Counted from the first letter of the stretch, positions 25,857 to 35,441 are shown. The stretch is 64,000 bases of DNA from GCA-2731375 sp002731375 (GCA_030752605.1 JASMDX010000011.1:1-64000); one strand, 5' to 3'. Numbers and translations: made by a program. Notes: generated by a model not told the origin, from the letters alone.

Positions 25857-26726
25857 CTATTTTCTGATGGAGGAAACACGCTCTACGCCTTTGTCTTCCT
25901 CTAATTCTTCCGACATTTCCGGCAAAGGGTTCATGGGACCGCGGCCATTGGCGATTTCCGAGGCGCGGTATTGCCGGTACAAACTGCGTACCGTGGCATA
26001 AAAATCGATCGATCCGCGTTCAATCTCGTCAAATGTTTCGATAGTACGGGACCGGGTGTCGATACCCTTGATCACAGTGCGCGCCAAGGCAAAGCCGCTA
26101 CGGTGCTCGGTTGGCACAATATAGTTGATCGGATTAATATAAAAATTGACTGCCATTCCCAAGGTATCACGAACATTCGACGGGCCGTAGATAGGCAGCA
26201 TCAAATACGGCCCCGGATCCGCCCCCCAAACCGCCAGTGTTTGGCCCGAATCCTCACCATGGAAAGGAATGCCCGCATCGGGATCTTTTGGATTGTCGCC
26301 CGCGGCGACATCGTTCAGACCAGCCGGGCCAAAGAAGGTATTGGTCGTGAAGCGGCCAAAACTGTCCGATGCACGCTCGACTTCCCCTTGAAGGATGTCA
26401 TGCACGAAAATGCCTGGTGTCTCCAGGTTATTGACCACGCTGCGGACGCTGTTTCTGAGTCCTTTGGGCAAGGCGCCACGGTAAAATTCCGAGACGGGAC
26501 GCAACAACAAATGGTCAATGCCGCGGTTAAACTCGAAAAAATAGCGGTTTAGCGGCTCTAATGGGTCGTTGTCTTCTTTGAAGGCCGCCATCGCTTCCTT
26601 GTCGGAGGCGGGCGGCGGCGTGGCGCAACCGGTCAGGGCAGCAAGCGTGATAACTCCGGCCAGGGCCAACTTGGCGCTACTGCGTACTGTCACGAAATGC
26701 TCTCGCACGGCTAACTTGTTCCTCAT
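25857..26726 (-). CDS. mlaA: MlaA/VacJ family outer-membrane lipoprotein
   Basis: About 289 residues from ATG 26726. A lipoprotein signal ends in the lipobox LTGC, followed by the VacJ domain: DPLEPLNRYFFEFNRGIDHLLLRPVSEFY, PKGLRNSVRSVVNNLETP, DSGQTLAVWG and GPYLMLPIYGPSN. MlaA removes misplaced phospholipids from the outer leaflet of the outer membrane and hands them to MlaC. A charged C-terminal tail extends past the domain. Upstream lies an inverted repeat at 26784-26804 that could regulate it. Confidence 0.9.
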   Translation of the reverse strand: MRNKLAVREHFVTVRSSAKLALAGVITLAALTGCATPPPASDKEAMAAFKEDNDPLEPLNRYFFEFNRGIDHLLLRPVSEFYRGALPKGLRNSVRSVVNNLETPGIFVHDILQGEVERASDSFGRFTTNTFFGPAGLNDVAAGDNPKDPDAGIPFHGEDSGQTLAVWGADPGPYLMLPIYGPSNVRDTLGMAVNFYINPINYIVPTEHRSGFALARTVIKGIDTRSRTIETFDEIERGSIDFYATVRSLYRQYRASEIANGRGPMNPLPEMSEELEEDKGVERVSSIRK

Positions 26727-27177
26727 AGCGCCACATAGTTCCCTGAAAACCAAGCGTAAACATAACCCAGGTCGTATCGATTCTCTTAACGATCATTGTT
26801 AAGATCATCTTGACTGTCGTTATAGTGGTAAATTTACAACAGACGCCGCAACCACTCATGGCGCCAGACAAAGCGCCATTTAGCCACGGGTCTTGCTAGC
26901 GACGAAACACCGGCAGACTTCGTACCACAGGGAAATCACCTTGGCTAGTTTACGTATTATTTTTGTGTTAAATCACTCAAGAACGTTACAATTGAGCCGC
27001 TATGCACGCCATGGTCAATGCGGCCTTCGCCGCCATCAAAGCTTGCCGTTAAGGGGCTTTCAAAGCCAGCATCAGGTTTCCTCACGCCCGGCTCAGCGGA
27101 ATGTCATAGCCCGCGCGCGGGATCTCGTCGTTTATGAGGTGCCAGAGGTGCCGCGGCTTGTTTTTCAGCGATTCATC
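26727..27177. other. 451 bp intergenic region with two inverted repeats
   Basis: No credible gene. It holds an inverted repeat TCTTAAC (26784-26790) / GTTAAGA (26798-26804), about 60 bp upstream of mlaA, and a hairpin ATGGCGC (26858-26864) / GCGCCAT (26873-26879) followed by TTTAG. A TTGACT hexamer at 26810-26815 could be a plus-strand -35 element but has only a poor -10 candidate. The region could hold the mlaA promoter and perhaps a small RNA; the rest is featureless. Confidence 0.4.
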
Positions 27178-27996
27178 TCAGTCATGGCCTCCATGAGGAC
27201 TCCGTGCAGCTAGGAAGCCGCGGAGGGCATCCAGGGTTTCATCTGGCGCCTCATCCATCATGTTATGGCCGGCGCCCGCGATAACGGTTTCTTGGGCCCC
27301 AGCAATCAGGGCGGCTGTTTTCCGGGCCGCCTTCAACGGCGTCATCATGTCCTTTTCACCCATGATCGATAGTGTCGGGCATTTCACCCGGCCCGCCGCT
27401 GCCTCGCCGCCGTTATACTTGTCGCAGGCATTCATATCATTGAACAATATTCCTTCGGCGGAACCTTCCACCAGGCGCATGCCGCCCTTCAGCATCCAGG
27501 TGCCCGGTATGGTGTGCCGCCCCAGTTGCGCCGCCCGGCCATAGCCCCAGGCGTTGGTTAGTTGCTTGGCCAAATCCTCGTTTGCACGTGCCGAGTTCAA
27601 CAATTCGTTGTTGACCCGCATGGGGTAGGCACAGCCCAATAGCGCCAAGGCGCTAACCCGCTCGGGGTAGCGGGCTGCCGCATTCAAGGTGGTCAGAGAA
27701 CCAATACTGTGACCAACCAAAGCGGCCTGTTGCAGGCCGGCTGCATCCAGTACGGCAATCAGCCAATCAGCCAGCTCTTCTATTATCGGCACCGGCGGTC
27801 CGTCGCTGCGGCCATGACCGGGCATGTCCAGGGCCAGGACGCCATGGCCATGCCAGGCGAAATAACGGGTCTGCAGTTTCCACACCGTATGATCCGCCGC
27901 CGCGCCATGTATGAAAACGATGGTGGGCAGTTTCGAATTAAAGGGCTTGCCACCCGTAGCGGCGTAGACCTTGCGGCCATCGACATTCAGCTCCAT
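27178..27996 (-). CDS. alpha/beta hydrolase
   Basis: 272 residues. The fold markers are IVFIHGAAADHTVW (oxyanion region), LDMPGHGRSDG, the nucleophile elbow VGHSIGSLT, a late Asp in IMGEKDMMTP and catalytic His in IAGAGHNMMDEAPDE. The layout matches haloperoxidase/epoxide-hydrolase/ester hydrolase relatives; no specific substrate can be named. It starts 28 bp after the stop of the O-acetylhomoserine sulfhydrylase on the same strand and may be cotranscribed with it. Confidence 0.83.
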   Translation of the reverse strand: MELNVDGRKVYAATGGKPFNSKLPTIVFIHGAAADHTVWKLQTRYFAWHGHGVLALDMPGHGRSDGPPVPIIEELADWLIAVLDAAGLQQAALVGHSIGSLTTLNAAARYPERVSALALLGCAYPMRVNNELLNSARANEDLAKQLTNAWGYGRAAQLGRHTIPGTWMLKGGMRLVEGSAEGILFNDMNACDKYNGGEAAAGRVKCPTLSIMGEKDMMTPLKAARKTAALIAGAQETVIAGAGHNMMDEAPDETLDALRGFLAARSPHGGHD

Positions 27997-28023
27997 GGCT
28001 CCAACTCCTGTCTCTCGAATGCG

Positions 28024-29316
28024 CTAGCGCTGTGAGCGGCGCAGGGCGCCGCCCAGATCATCCTTCAAGTCGCGAATGTCTTCCAGGCCCACGGATATGC
28101 GCACCATGTCCTCGCTGACCCCCGCCGCCGCCAACGCCGCTGCGTCCATTTGTTGATGGGTGGTGGAGGCGGGATGGATGATCAGGGACTTGGCATCACC
28201 CACGTTGGCAAGGTGCGAGTGGATTGCCAGACTTTCGATAAATTTGGCGCCGGCGCCGCGTCCGCCCTTGATGCCGAAACTGAAGACTGCGCCGACACCA
28301 TTTGGCATCAGGGTCTTGGCCAGATCATAATCCGCATGCTCGGGCAATTCGGGATAGCTGATCCAGGCCACGCCATCCTGGCCCAAGAGGAATTCGACGA
28401 TCTCCCTGGTATTTTCCACGTGGCGCTGCATGCGTACGGACAATGTTTCAACGCCTTGCAGGATATAAAACGCCGTTTGCGGGCTCATGGCGGCGCCGAA
28501 ATCGCGCAGGCCTTCCATTCTAGCTCGCATGATGAAGGCGTTGGGGCCGAACTCCTCGGCGAAATCCAGGCCGTGATAGCCGTCATAGGGCTCGGTCATG
28601 GTGGGGAATTTATCCGATGCCTCCCAATCGAAGCGGCCGCCATCGACCAACAGGCCGGCTACGGCGACACCATGGCCGCCGAGGAACTTGGTCGCCGAAT
28701 GCATGACAATATCGGCACCATACTCAAAGGGCCGGAACAAATAGGGCGTGGCGAAGGTATTGTCGATCATCAGGGGGATGCCGTTGGCATGGGCCACGTC
28801 CGCCACCGCTTGCACGTTCATCACCTCCAACCCCGGATTGCCCAGGCTCTCGCCATATAGCAGACGGGTATTGGGTTGGATCGCGTCGGCGAAGGCGTCA
28901 GGGTCGCGCGGGTCCACGAAAGTCGCTTCGATACCAAAGCGCGGCAGGGTATGGGCGAACATGTTGTGAGAGCCGCCATAAATGGAGGCGGAGGAAACGA
29001 TATGGCTACCCTGGCCCATCAACGTCGCCACGCCCAGATGCAGGGCGCCCTGGCCCGATGCGGCTGCCACGGCACCGACCCCGCCTTCCAGGGCAGCGAT
29101 GCGTTCCTCCAACACCGCCACGGTTGGGTTGGAGATGCGGGAATAAATATGCCCGGCACGCTCCATGTTAAACAGCGCAGCGGCATGGTCGGTATCCTGA
29201 AAAACAAACGAAGCCGATTGATAGATAGGCACCGCGCGGGCGCCATAAGTTGCGTCGGGCTTTTGCCCGGCGTGCAGGGTCAGGGTGTCGAAGTTGAGAT
29301 ATTTCGGATCCGCCAT
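28024..29316 (-). CDS. metY: O-acetylhomoserine aminocarboxypropyltransferase / sulfhydrylase
   Basis: 430-residue Cys/Met-metabolism PLP enzyme. It opens with FDTLTLHAGQKPDATYGARAV, contains SRISNPT, the SASIYGGSHN loop, IDNTFATPYLFRP, and the PLP lysine in HSATKFLGGHG. The long form (about 430 residues) and the GGSHNMF region match O-acetylhomoserine sulfhydrylase, which makes homocysteine or methionine from O-acetylhomoserine and sulfide or methanethiol, rather than the shorter MetB/MetC/MetZ. Divergent from a TauD-type dioxygenase; a hairpin in the leader could be regulatory. Confidence 0.88.
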   Translation of the reverse strand: MADPKYLNFDTLTLHAGQKPDATYGARAVPIYQSASFVFQDTDHAAALFNMERAGHIYSRISNPTVAVLEERIAALEGGVGAVAAASGQGALHLGVATLMGQGSHIVSSASIYGGSHNMFAHTLPRFGIEATFVDPRDPDAFADAIQPNTRLLYGESLGNPGLEVMNVQAVADVAHANGIPLMIDNTFATPYLFRPFEYGADIVMHSATKFLGGHGVAVAGLLVDGGRFDWEASDKFPTMTEPYDGYHGLDFAEEFGPNAFIMRARMEGLRDFGAAMSPQTAFYILQGVETLSVRMQRHVENTREIVEFLLGQDGVAWISYPELPEHADYDLAKTLMPNGVGAVFSFGIKGGRGAGAKFIESLAIHSHLANVGDAKSLIIHPASTTHQQMDAAALAAAGVSEDMVRISVGLEDIRDLKDDLGGALRRSQR

Positions 29317-29360
29317 GAGGCCCTCCCGAGCTTGGAAAATCGCCGTATCCTAGTTCTCCC

Positions 29361-29380
29361 GCACGTCAGGAGCAACGTGC
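29361..29380. promoter_or_regulatory. hairpin in the metY leader / divergent region
   Basis: GCACGT (29361-29366) and ACGTGC (29375-29380) form a six-base stem with an eight-base loop, 45 bases upstream of the metY start and 60 before the TauD-type gene. SAM-responsive leaders are common before sulfhydrylase genes in alphaproteobacteria, but I could not match a SAM-II or SAM/SAH consensus here. Confidence 0.3.
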
Positions 29381-29439
29381 GTATTGGTGCAAGGTGGTAT
29401 AACCTGCGCAAAATATAAATGAATGGGGGAAAGAAAGTT

Positions 29440-30309
29440 ATGGCGTTATTGAATATCGAACCATTGCACGAGGATTTCGGGGCCAGGGTGAGCGGTATCA
29501 ATCCGCGTCAGCCGCTTTCGGACACAGCAGTCGATGAGATCCAGGCGGCGATCGACGAGCATTCATTTCTGCTGTTCCCCGAACAGGAAATGAATGACGA
29601 TCTGCATCTCGTCTTTACAAAAAGCCTGGGCGAGCCAGAGGAAAGCCACGTCGCCAAGGGTGAGCGGGGTGAAATCGCCCATATAGGCACCATCGGCAAC
29701 GTCCAGGAAGACGGCAGCAAGCTAGGCAACGATCACAAAAAGACGATCTTTCTGACCGGCAACAACATGTGGCACTCCGACAGCTCGTTCCGCGAGGTGC
29801 CCTGCCGCCTCTCCATCATGTGCGCCTACGAAGTGCCCGATGAAGGTGGCGCCACGACCTTTGTTTCGGCCCGCGCTGCCTATGGACGTCTGGACGAAGC
29901 CAGCAAGGCGCGCATCGACCCTTTGGTGGTGATCCATGACTATGTCTTCTCGCGCAGCAAAGTCGCGCCCGACGCGGTCAGCCCGTCATTGGCGGCATCC
30001 CTGCCCCCCGTGCCGCAAAAATTGGTGCGGACAAATCCGGGCAATGGCGCGAAGAATTTTTTCGTCGGCTCCCACGCCAAGGCCATTGAAGGTTGGAGCA
30101 ACGAAGACAGCCGCGAACTGCTGGATGATCTGCTGGCGCAAGCGACCCGGCCCGAACATACCTACAGCCATAATTGGCGGCCCGGCGATCTGGTGATCTG
30201 GGACAACCGCTGTCTAGTGCACAGGGGCGAAGGCTACGACGCGGATCGCTACCGCCGCTACATGCGCCAAATCCGCACTCGTGGCGTTGGCCCTACCTTG
30301 GTGGAGTGA
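29440..30309 (+). CDS. TauD/TfdA family Fe(II)/2-oxoglutarate dioxygenase
   Basis: 289 residues from ATG 29440, which has a GGGGGAAAG site; a start at 29419 is possible but lacks one. Iron ligands are His and Asp in MWHSDSSFRE and His in RCLVHRGEGYD, with the 2-oxoglutarate-binding Arg in DRYRRYMRQIR. The family hydroxylates taurine, phenoxyacids, alkyl sulfates and similar small acids. It is followed 22 bp later by a KstD-like flavoprotein, then a cupin, pointing to a catabolic unit for an unknown small molecule. Confidence 0.87.
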   Translation: MALLNIEPLHEDFGARVSGINPRQPLSDTAVDEIQAAIDEHSFLLFPEQEMNDDLHLVFTKSLGEPEESHVAKGERGEIAHIGTIGNVQEDGSKLGNDHKKTIFLTGNNMWHSDSSFREVPCRLSIMCAYEVPDEGGATTFVSARAAYGRLDEASKARIDPLVVIHDYVFSRSKVAPDAVSPSLAASLPPVPQKLVRTNPGNGAKNFFVGSHAKAIEGWSNEDSRELLDDLLAQATRPEHTYSHNWRPGDLVIWDNRCLVHRGEGYDADRYRRYMRQIRTRGVGPTLVE

Positions 30310-30331
30310 GTGAGGATTAGGAGGCAATGTT

Positions 30332-32047
30332 TTGAGTAATGCCGAACCTGACTTCGCGGAAGCTTATGACGTGATCGTGCTGGGCGCCGGGGCGGGGGGG
30401 ATGACCGCCGCCGTGGTCGCCGCCAACGAGGGGCTGCGGACGCTGCTGCTTGAAAAGACGGAATATGTCGGTGGCACCACCGCCGTATCCGGCGGCATGG
30501 TCTGGGTGCCTAACAATGCCAAGATGGCCGCTGCCGGCCTGCCCGACAGCCTTGGAGCGGCGCAGGAATATCTCGACGCCACCGCCGGCGCCGAGAATGG
30601 CGATACCGATAGTGCCAAACTGCGCCGGGTGTTTCTGGACGAGGCGCCGGGAGCCATCGACTATCTCGACCGCAACAGCGATGTTCGGTTGGTGCCGCTA
30701 TCGTTTTATCCGGATTATTACCCCGATTTGTTCGGTGCCACCCAGGGTGGGCGGGTGCTGGAGCCTATGGCGTTTGATGCCCGGCAGCTGGGCGAGAGTT
30801 TTAAGATGCTGCGCCCGCCACTGCCCGAATTTACCCTGCTGGGGGGCATGATGGTGGCCCGGCCCGACATCGTGCATTTTCGCCGTATCTATAAATCACC
30901 TGTCTCGGCCCTGCGGGTACTTCGACTGGTGGCCGCTTATGCCTTGCAACGGACCCGGTTGCACCGCGGGGCCAATCTGGTGCTGGGCAACGCCCTGGCG
31001 GGACGACTGTTGAAATCCCTGTTGGCCTTGGACGTGCCGATCCGGTGCAATACGGTAACCCGGCGCCTGCTGCGGGAAGATGGCCGCATCACCGGGTTGG
31101 AGGTCGAGACGCCCACCGGCGCGCGGGAGATCAAGGCGCGGCGCGGCGTGGTGCTGGCGGCGGGCGGCTTTTCCCATGACGAGGCCTTGCGCGATTCACT
31201 GTTGCCCAGCGAGGCTGGCATGCATTCCGCCGCCGCGCCGGGCAATACCGGCGATGGCGTCAATCTGGCTTTGAGCGCCGGTGGCGTGGTGCCCAACGAC
31301 AATGCCTCGAACGCATTCTGGGCCCCTGTATCGCACTTCACCAGGGCTGACGGCAGCCCAGGCGTCTATCCCCACACGGTGACGGATCGGGGTAAGCCGG
31401 GTATGATGGCGGTGAACGGCGATGGCCAGCGTTTCACCAACGAAAGCAATTCCTATCATGAATTCGTCAAGGCTATGTTCCAGAGCCACAACCAGAGGCC
31501 GGCCATTCCCGCCCATCTAATTTGCGATCACCAATCCCTGTGGCAATACGGCCTGGGCGCGGTTAAGCCCATGTGCCTGCGTCTCGCACCCTATATCCAT
31601 AGCGGGTATCTGATCCAGGCCCAGAACCTGGATCAACTAGCGCAGAAAATTGGCGTTCCTGGACGTCACCTGAAAGAAACCATCGCGGCCTATAACGCCG
31701 ACGCGGAACAGGGCGAGGACAGCGCCTTTGGCCGGGGCGGCAACGCCTACCACAAATATGTCGGCGATCCTGGCAACCAGCCCAACCCCTGTATGCGGCC
31801 CATGGCGACAACGCCCTTTTATGCGGTTGCCTTGTATCCAGGCGACCTGGGCACCGCCGCCGGCGCGCGGACCGGCGGCAATGGCGAGGTTCTGAACCAG
31901 AACTGTGACGCCATTCCTGGGTTGTATGCCTGCGGCAACGATATGAACTCCGTCATGGGAGGCAGCTACCCCGGTCCCGGCATCACCCTGGGCCCAGCCT
32001 TGGTATTCGGCTATCTTGCTGCCATGCATTTGGCCAAAGGCGGTTGA
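30332..32047 (+). CDS. FAD-dependent oxidoreductase, 3-ketosteroid dehydrogenase-like
   Basis: 571 residues from a TTG start (AGGAGG seven bases upstream; the ATG just before is out of frame and stops at once). N-terminal FAD site VIVLGAGAGGMTAAVVAANEG, then EKTEYVGGTTAVSGGMVWVPNN, the hallmark of the KstD/fumarate-reductase flavoprotein group, and a C-terminal GGSYPGPGITLGPALVFGY closing the FAD site. Members desaturate ketosteroids or related alicyclic substrates. Operon with the TauD-type dioxygenase. True steroid specificity is not shown. Confidence 0.85.
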   Translation: MSNAEPDFAEAYDVIVLGAGAGGMTAAVVAANEGLRTLLLEKTEYVGGTTAVSGGMVWVPNNAKMAAAGLPDSLGAAQEYLDATAGAENGDTDSAKLRRVFLDEAPGAIDYLDRNSDVRLVPLSFYPDYYPDLFGATQGGRVLEPMAFDARQLGESFKMLRPPLPEFTLLGGMMVARPDIVHFRRIYKSPVSALRVLRLVAAYALQRTRLHRGANLVLGNALAGRLLKSLLALDVPIRCNTVTRRLLREDGRITGLEVETPTGAREIKARRGVVLAAGGFSHDEALRDSLLPSEAGMHSAAAPGNTGDGVNLALSAGGVVPNDNASNAFWAPVSHFTRADGSPGVYPHTVTDRGKPGMMAVNGDGQRFTNESNSYHEFVKAMFQSHNQRPAIPAHLICDHQSLWQYGLGAVKPMCLRLAPYIHSGYLIQAQNLDQLAQKIGVPGRHLKETIAAYNADAEQGEDSAFGRGGNAYHKYVGDPGNQPNPCMRPMATTPFYAVALYPGDLGTAAGARTGGNGEVLNQNCDAIPGLYACGNDMNSVMGGSYPGPGITLGPALVFGYLAAMHLAKGG

Positions 32048-32206
32048 TGTGGATTTCGAGGCAGACGCCGAAATCATCCCTGTTGCCGTCAATGATTTCA
32101 AGAACTAGCGCCATTGAAGCGCGCAGTCCCAGAGCTGCTCCCTGGGCGCTTGAACGCAATAAGGGTTACGGCCCGTAACCCCAAAATAAAATTTGGAGGA
32201 CGAAAA

Positions 32207-32578
32207 ATGAGTGACAAGCAAGGCAAGGCCGGCATCCGCAATATTGCCGAGGAGCCCTGGCAGCAGTTCCCGGATCATTTCGGCGGCGCCCTGTCCAAGG
32301 CCCTGGTCAACCCCGAGAACAGCGATTTTACCCTACTCGATTATCGCATTTCCGCGTACCAGCCCATGGCCTATGTCGCCGCCCATACTCATAAGGTGCA
32401 GGAACAGGTCTATCATGTTCTTGAAGGCGAAGGTTTGATGGAAATTGATGGCGAAAAGACCGTGGTTCGCCGCCATGACGTAATCAACATTCCGCCGGGC
32501 GTGGAACATGCCATCGAAAATTCCGGCCTGGTAGATCTGGTTTTTCTGGTCATCACGGCGCCAGCCAAGGACGAATAG
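32207..32578 (+). CDS. cupin domain protein
   Basis: 123-residue single-domain cupin. Motif 1 reads AYVAAHTHKVQEQVYHVLEGEG (His, His, Glu, His metal ligands in HTHKVQEQ and YH) and motif 2 PPGVEHAIENSG. The start at 32207 has a TTTGGAGGA site. It follows the KstD-like gene and could be a small dioxygenase, isomerase or sensor for the same pathway. Function otherwise unknown. Confidence 0.8.
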   Translation: MSDKQGKAGIRNIAEEPWQQFPDHFGGALSKALVNPENSDFTLLDYRISAYQPMAYVAAHTHKVQEQVYHVLEGEGLMEIDGEKTVVRRHDVINIPPGVEHAIENSGLVDLVFLVITAPAKDE

Positions 32579-32660
32579 GCGAAAATACTTGATCGTCATG
32601 ACATAATTCTATTCACTGCGACTTCGGTACGGTACCGACATGATCGCGTAGAGGGGATCA

Positions 32661-33005
32661 ATGGCGGAAACGTTGACTTCACAAGAGGCGTTGAAACTTT
32701 GGCGCCGGGCATTACTGTTTTCGGTGCGTGCCGAGGGGCCGGATCTGTCGGCCCGGCAGATGGCCCTATTTCTGCAGGTCTATCTTGCGCCACCGCCCCA
32801 TACGGTGCGCGGCCTGGCGGCGACACTGCGGATATCAAAACCAGCGGTGGTGCGGGCCCTTGATACCTTGGGTCGGCTTGATTTCACCCGCCGCAGACGG
32901 GACCAGAGCGACAAGCGCAACGTGCTGATCCAGCGCACAGTCAACGGCTCACTCTTTCTTAGTGAATTCGCCGAATGGGTCGTAGACGCATCGGACACGC
33001 TTTAA
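32661..33005 (+). CDS. MarR-like winged-helix transcriptional regulator
   Basis: 114 residues. A winged helix-turn-helix occupies about residues 30-85: LSARQMALFLQVYL, then VRGLAATLRISKPAVVRALDTL as the recognition helix, and the wing FTRRRRDQSDKRNVLIQ. The N- and C-terminal dimerisation helices are shorter than in full MarR proteins (about 140 residues), so it is a compact member. It is adjacent to and co-oriented with an NlpC/P60 hydrolase and follows the cupin, either of which it could control. Confidence 0.75.
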   Translation: MAETLTSQEALKLWRRALLFSVRAEGPDLSARQMALFLQVYLAPPPHTVRGLAATLRISKPAVVRALDTLGRLDFTRRRRDQSDKRNVLIQRTVNGSLFLSEFAEWVVDASDTL

Positions 33006-33030
33006 ACGGATGGCTATTTAGGGATCGGCC

Positions 33031-33903
33031 GTGGCTATGGACCCGCGCATTACACCCGCCCGCGATGATATTGCCGCGGATTGGCTGCGTGGCCAGGTCG
33101 AGGCGGCGCGCTACACACCGGGCTCTCCACGTACGGTGATCCGCGACGGCGCGCCGCTACGCTTCACCCCCGACAACAATGCGGGCCTGGAAAGCCAGCT
33201 GATCTACGGCGAGGATTTTCAGGTTTTCAAGGAACGGGACGGCTGGTGCTGGGGGCAAAACCTGAGCGATGACTATGTGGGTTATGTCCCAGCGGCGGAT
33301 TTGACCGAAAATGTCTTCGCTCCCGACCATCAGGTAGCCGCCCTGCACAGCCATCTCTATACCGAGCCTGATTTGAAGCGGCCCGTCGCCGGCATCATCT
33401 CCATGTCGGCGCGGGTGAAAATTGTTGATGTGGAGGGGAAGTTCTGCCGCATCGCATCGGGTCATTGGCTGCATTCCAGACACCTGGTGTCCCTGGATTA
33501 CAGCACTCAGGATTTTATCGGCACGGCTCTGAAATTTATCGGCGTGCCCTATCTGTGGGGCGGACGCACGGCCTTCGGGCTTGATTGTTCATCCCTGGTG
33601 CAATTGGCCCTGGGCATGGCCGCCATCACCGCGCCTCGGGACAGCGATCTGCAGGAGGCCGGCCCCGGCGCCGTCGGCAGCTTGGTTGAAATGGATGACG
33701 AACAAGATTTCTCCCGCCTTGAAGAGGGCGATTTGGTGTTCTTTCCCGGCCATGTGGGCCTGTTCGTCAATGGCTGGCGTTTTTTGCATGCCAACGCGTT
33801 CGACATGCAGGTTTCCCTGCATGGCTTCTCCGATGTATTGGACCGGGCCAACCGCGACAACGCCGGGGTGAGTTCCATAAGGCGGATAACGCCATCTCAT
33901 TGA
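33031..33903 (+). CDS. NlpC/P60 family cell-wall hydrolase with SH3 domains
   Basis: 290 residues (start GTG 33031 or ATG 33037). Residues about 35-95 and 100-155 look like two bacterial SH3 domains (WCWGQNLSDDYVGYVPAADL). The C-terminal NlpC/P60 domain has the catalytic Cys in FGLDCSSLVQ, the conserved YLWGGRT before it and the catalytic His in PGHVGLFVNG. It should cleave gamma-D-Glu-meso-diaminopimelate links in peptidoglycan stems. No signal peptide is visible, which fits the cytoplasmic or recycling NlpC/P60 proteins seen in alphaproteobacteria. Confidence 0.87.
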   Translation: MAMDPRITPARDDIAADWLRGQVEAARYTPGSPRTVIRDGAPLRFTPDNNAGLESQLIYGEDFQVFKERDGWCWGQNLSDDYVGYVPAADLTENVFAPDHQVAALHSHLYTEPDLKRPVAGIISMSARVKIVDVEGKFCRIASGHWLHSRHLVSLDYSTQDFIGTALKFIGVPYLWGGRTAFGLDCSSLVQLALGMAAITAPRDSDLQEAGPGAVGSLVEMDDEQDFSRLEEGDLVFFPGHVGLFVNGWRFLHANAFDMQVSLHGFSDVLDRANRDNAGVSSIRRITPSH

Positions 33904-33934
33904 CCCGGCAACGTTTGCAAAGGACCGGCAGGGC

Positions 33935-35203
33935 GTGAGCGCGGGCAAACCAGCAAACAGCACCTCGACCGCCCGCGCAGCCGCCCGAACGTCTGCCATG
34001 GCGCCATTCGCGGTGCGCAGTTTCCGTTTTCAGTGGCCTTCGGATTTGTTGACTTCTTGGGCCTTCGAGATGGAGACCCTGATCCTGGGCTGGTACGTGC
34101 TGGTCGAAACGGATTCGGTGGTGCTGCTGACTGCATTCGGTTCCCTGCAATTTCTGGGCACCTTGATTTCGCCGTTGTTGGGCGTGGTCGCCGACAGGGT
34201 CGGACGGCGGGCGGTGCTGTGTACCATGCGGACCATATACACTGTCCTGGCCCTGGCCGTGATGATCCCGGCATGGGGCGGCAGCTTGAATGTATACTAT
34301 GTATTCGCTGTTGCCTTGCTGGCCGGTTTGGTGCGGCCCTCGGACCTGGTCATGCGCAATTCCCTGATCGGCGATACAGTGCCTAGCGGCATGCTTGCCA
34401 ATGCCATCGGCCTATCGCGCACGACCATGGACTCGGCCCGCATCGCGGGCGCCCTTGCCGGTGCGGGCCTGTTCGCGACCCTTGGCATCGGTCCGGCCTA
34501 CATTGGCGTCACCGCATTGTATGGTATCGCGCTGCTGTTGACCCTTGGCGTCGCCGGGCACCACACGGCGGCGGCGGCCGCAAAACCGACGACGCGCCCA
34601 ACCACGACGTGGCAGGAGCTGAAAGCCGGTCTGGCCTACGTTTGGAAAACGCCCGAGGTGTTGGCCTTGATGCTGCTGGCCTTCTGGGTCAATCTGACGG
34701 CTTATCCAATCTCCATGGGACTGCTGCCTTATGTGGCCAGAGAAATTTACGACTTGGACCAAAACGGCCTCGGCCAACTGGTGGCGGGTTATTCTGGTGG
34801 CGCCCTGATAGGTTCCATCGCGATGATCATGAGCGGCGGTGCCCGGCGTCCGGGACGCTTCATGGTACTTTCCATCATCGCCTGGTATGCCTTGATGGTG
34901 ATATTCGCCTGGCAGGAAACGAAATGGCCTGGCTTCGCCATATTGCTGTTGGTCGGCATCATGCAAAGCACCGCCATGATTTCCATGTCGGTGATTCTGC
35001 TGCAGATCACGCCGGAGCAATTCCGGGGCCGTATTATGGGTGTGCGCATATTGGCGGTTTATGGCCTGCCCGTGGGCTTATTGGCTGCCGGCGCCCTGGT
35101 TGATTGGACCGGCTTTTCCAATGCCGTGACCATATACACCTTGTTGGGCATTTTGTGCACAGGATGGATCGCACTGAAATGGCGCGCCGTTATTTGGCGT
35201 TAG
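33935..35203 (+). CDS. MFS transporter
   Basis: About 400-422 residues with 12 predicted membrane helices; the loop 2-3 motif reads GVVADRVGRRAV, the classic MFS G-x-x-D-R-x-G-R-R. The region SSLIGDTVPSGMLANAIGL-like segment (NSLIGDTVPSGMLANAIGLS) is typical of the DUF894/enterobactin-exporter-type MFS proteins. GTG 33935 gives a Ser/Thr/Ala-rich leader; ATG 33998 is a good alternative start. Likely an efflux protein; the substrate is unknown. It is 31 bp downstream of the NlpC/P60 gene. Confidence 0.82.
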   Translation: MSAGKPANSTSTARAAARTSAMAPFAVRSFRFQWPSDLLTSWAFEMETLILGWYVLVETDSVVLLTAFGSLQFLGTLISPLLGVVADRVGRRAVLCTMRTIYTVLALAVMIPAWGGSLNVYYVFAVALLAGLVRPSDLVMRNSLIGDTVPSGMLANAIGLSRTTMDSARIAGALAGAGLFATLGIGPAYIGVTALYGIALLLTLGVAGHHTAAAAAKPTTRPTTTWQELKAGLAYVWKTPEVLALMLLAFWVNLTAYPISMGLLPYVAREIYDLDQNGLGQLVAGYSGGALIGSIAMIMSGGARRPGRFMVLSIIAWYALMVIFAWQETKWPGFAILLLVGIMQSTAMISMSVILLQITPEQFRGRIMGVRILAVYGLPVGLLAAGALVDWTGFSNAVTIYTLLGILCTGWIALKWRAVIWR

Positions 35204-35441
35204 GACATTTGGCGCTAGCTGTTTGCGAGAACAGACCGATGAACAAGAACACATTGGAAATGCTGGCGTTATTGAATCGATAACAATGGCAAGCGGATGG
35301 CTCTAACCCTTCTTTACCAGTTTTGCGGCCATCATCACTTGTCTTGGAGTGACATAGTTGGCGGCGCCGATTTCGTCATCAGCGCCCTATTTTGATGGCT
35401 TGCATTCCGCCGCCAGGGCGGATGTAGCGGTGACCGTATCT

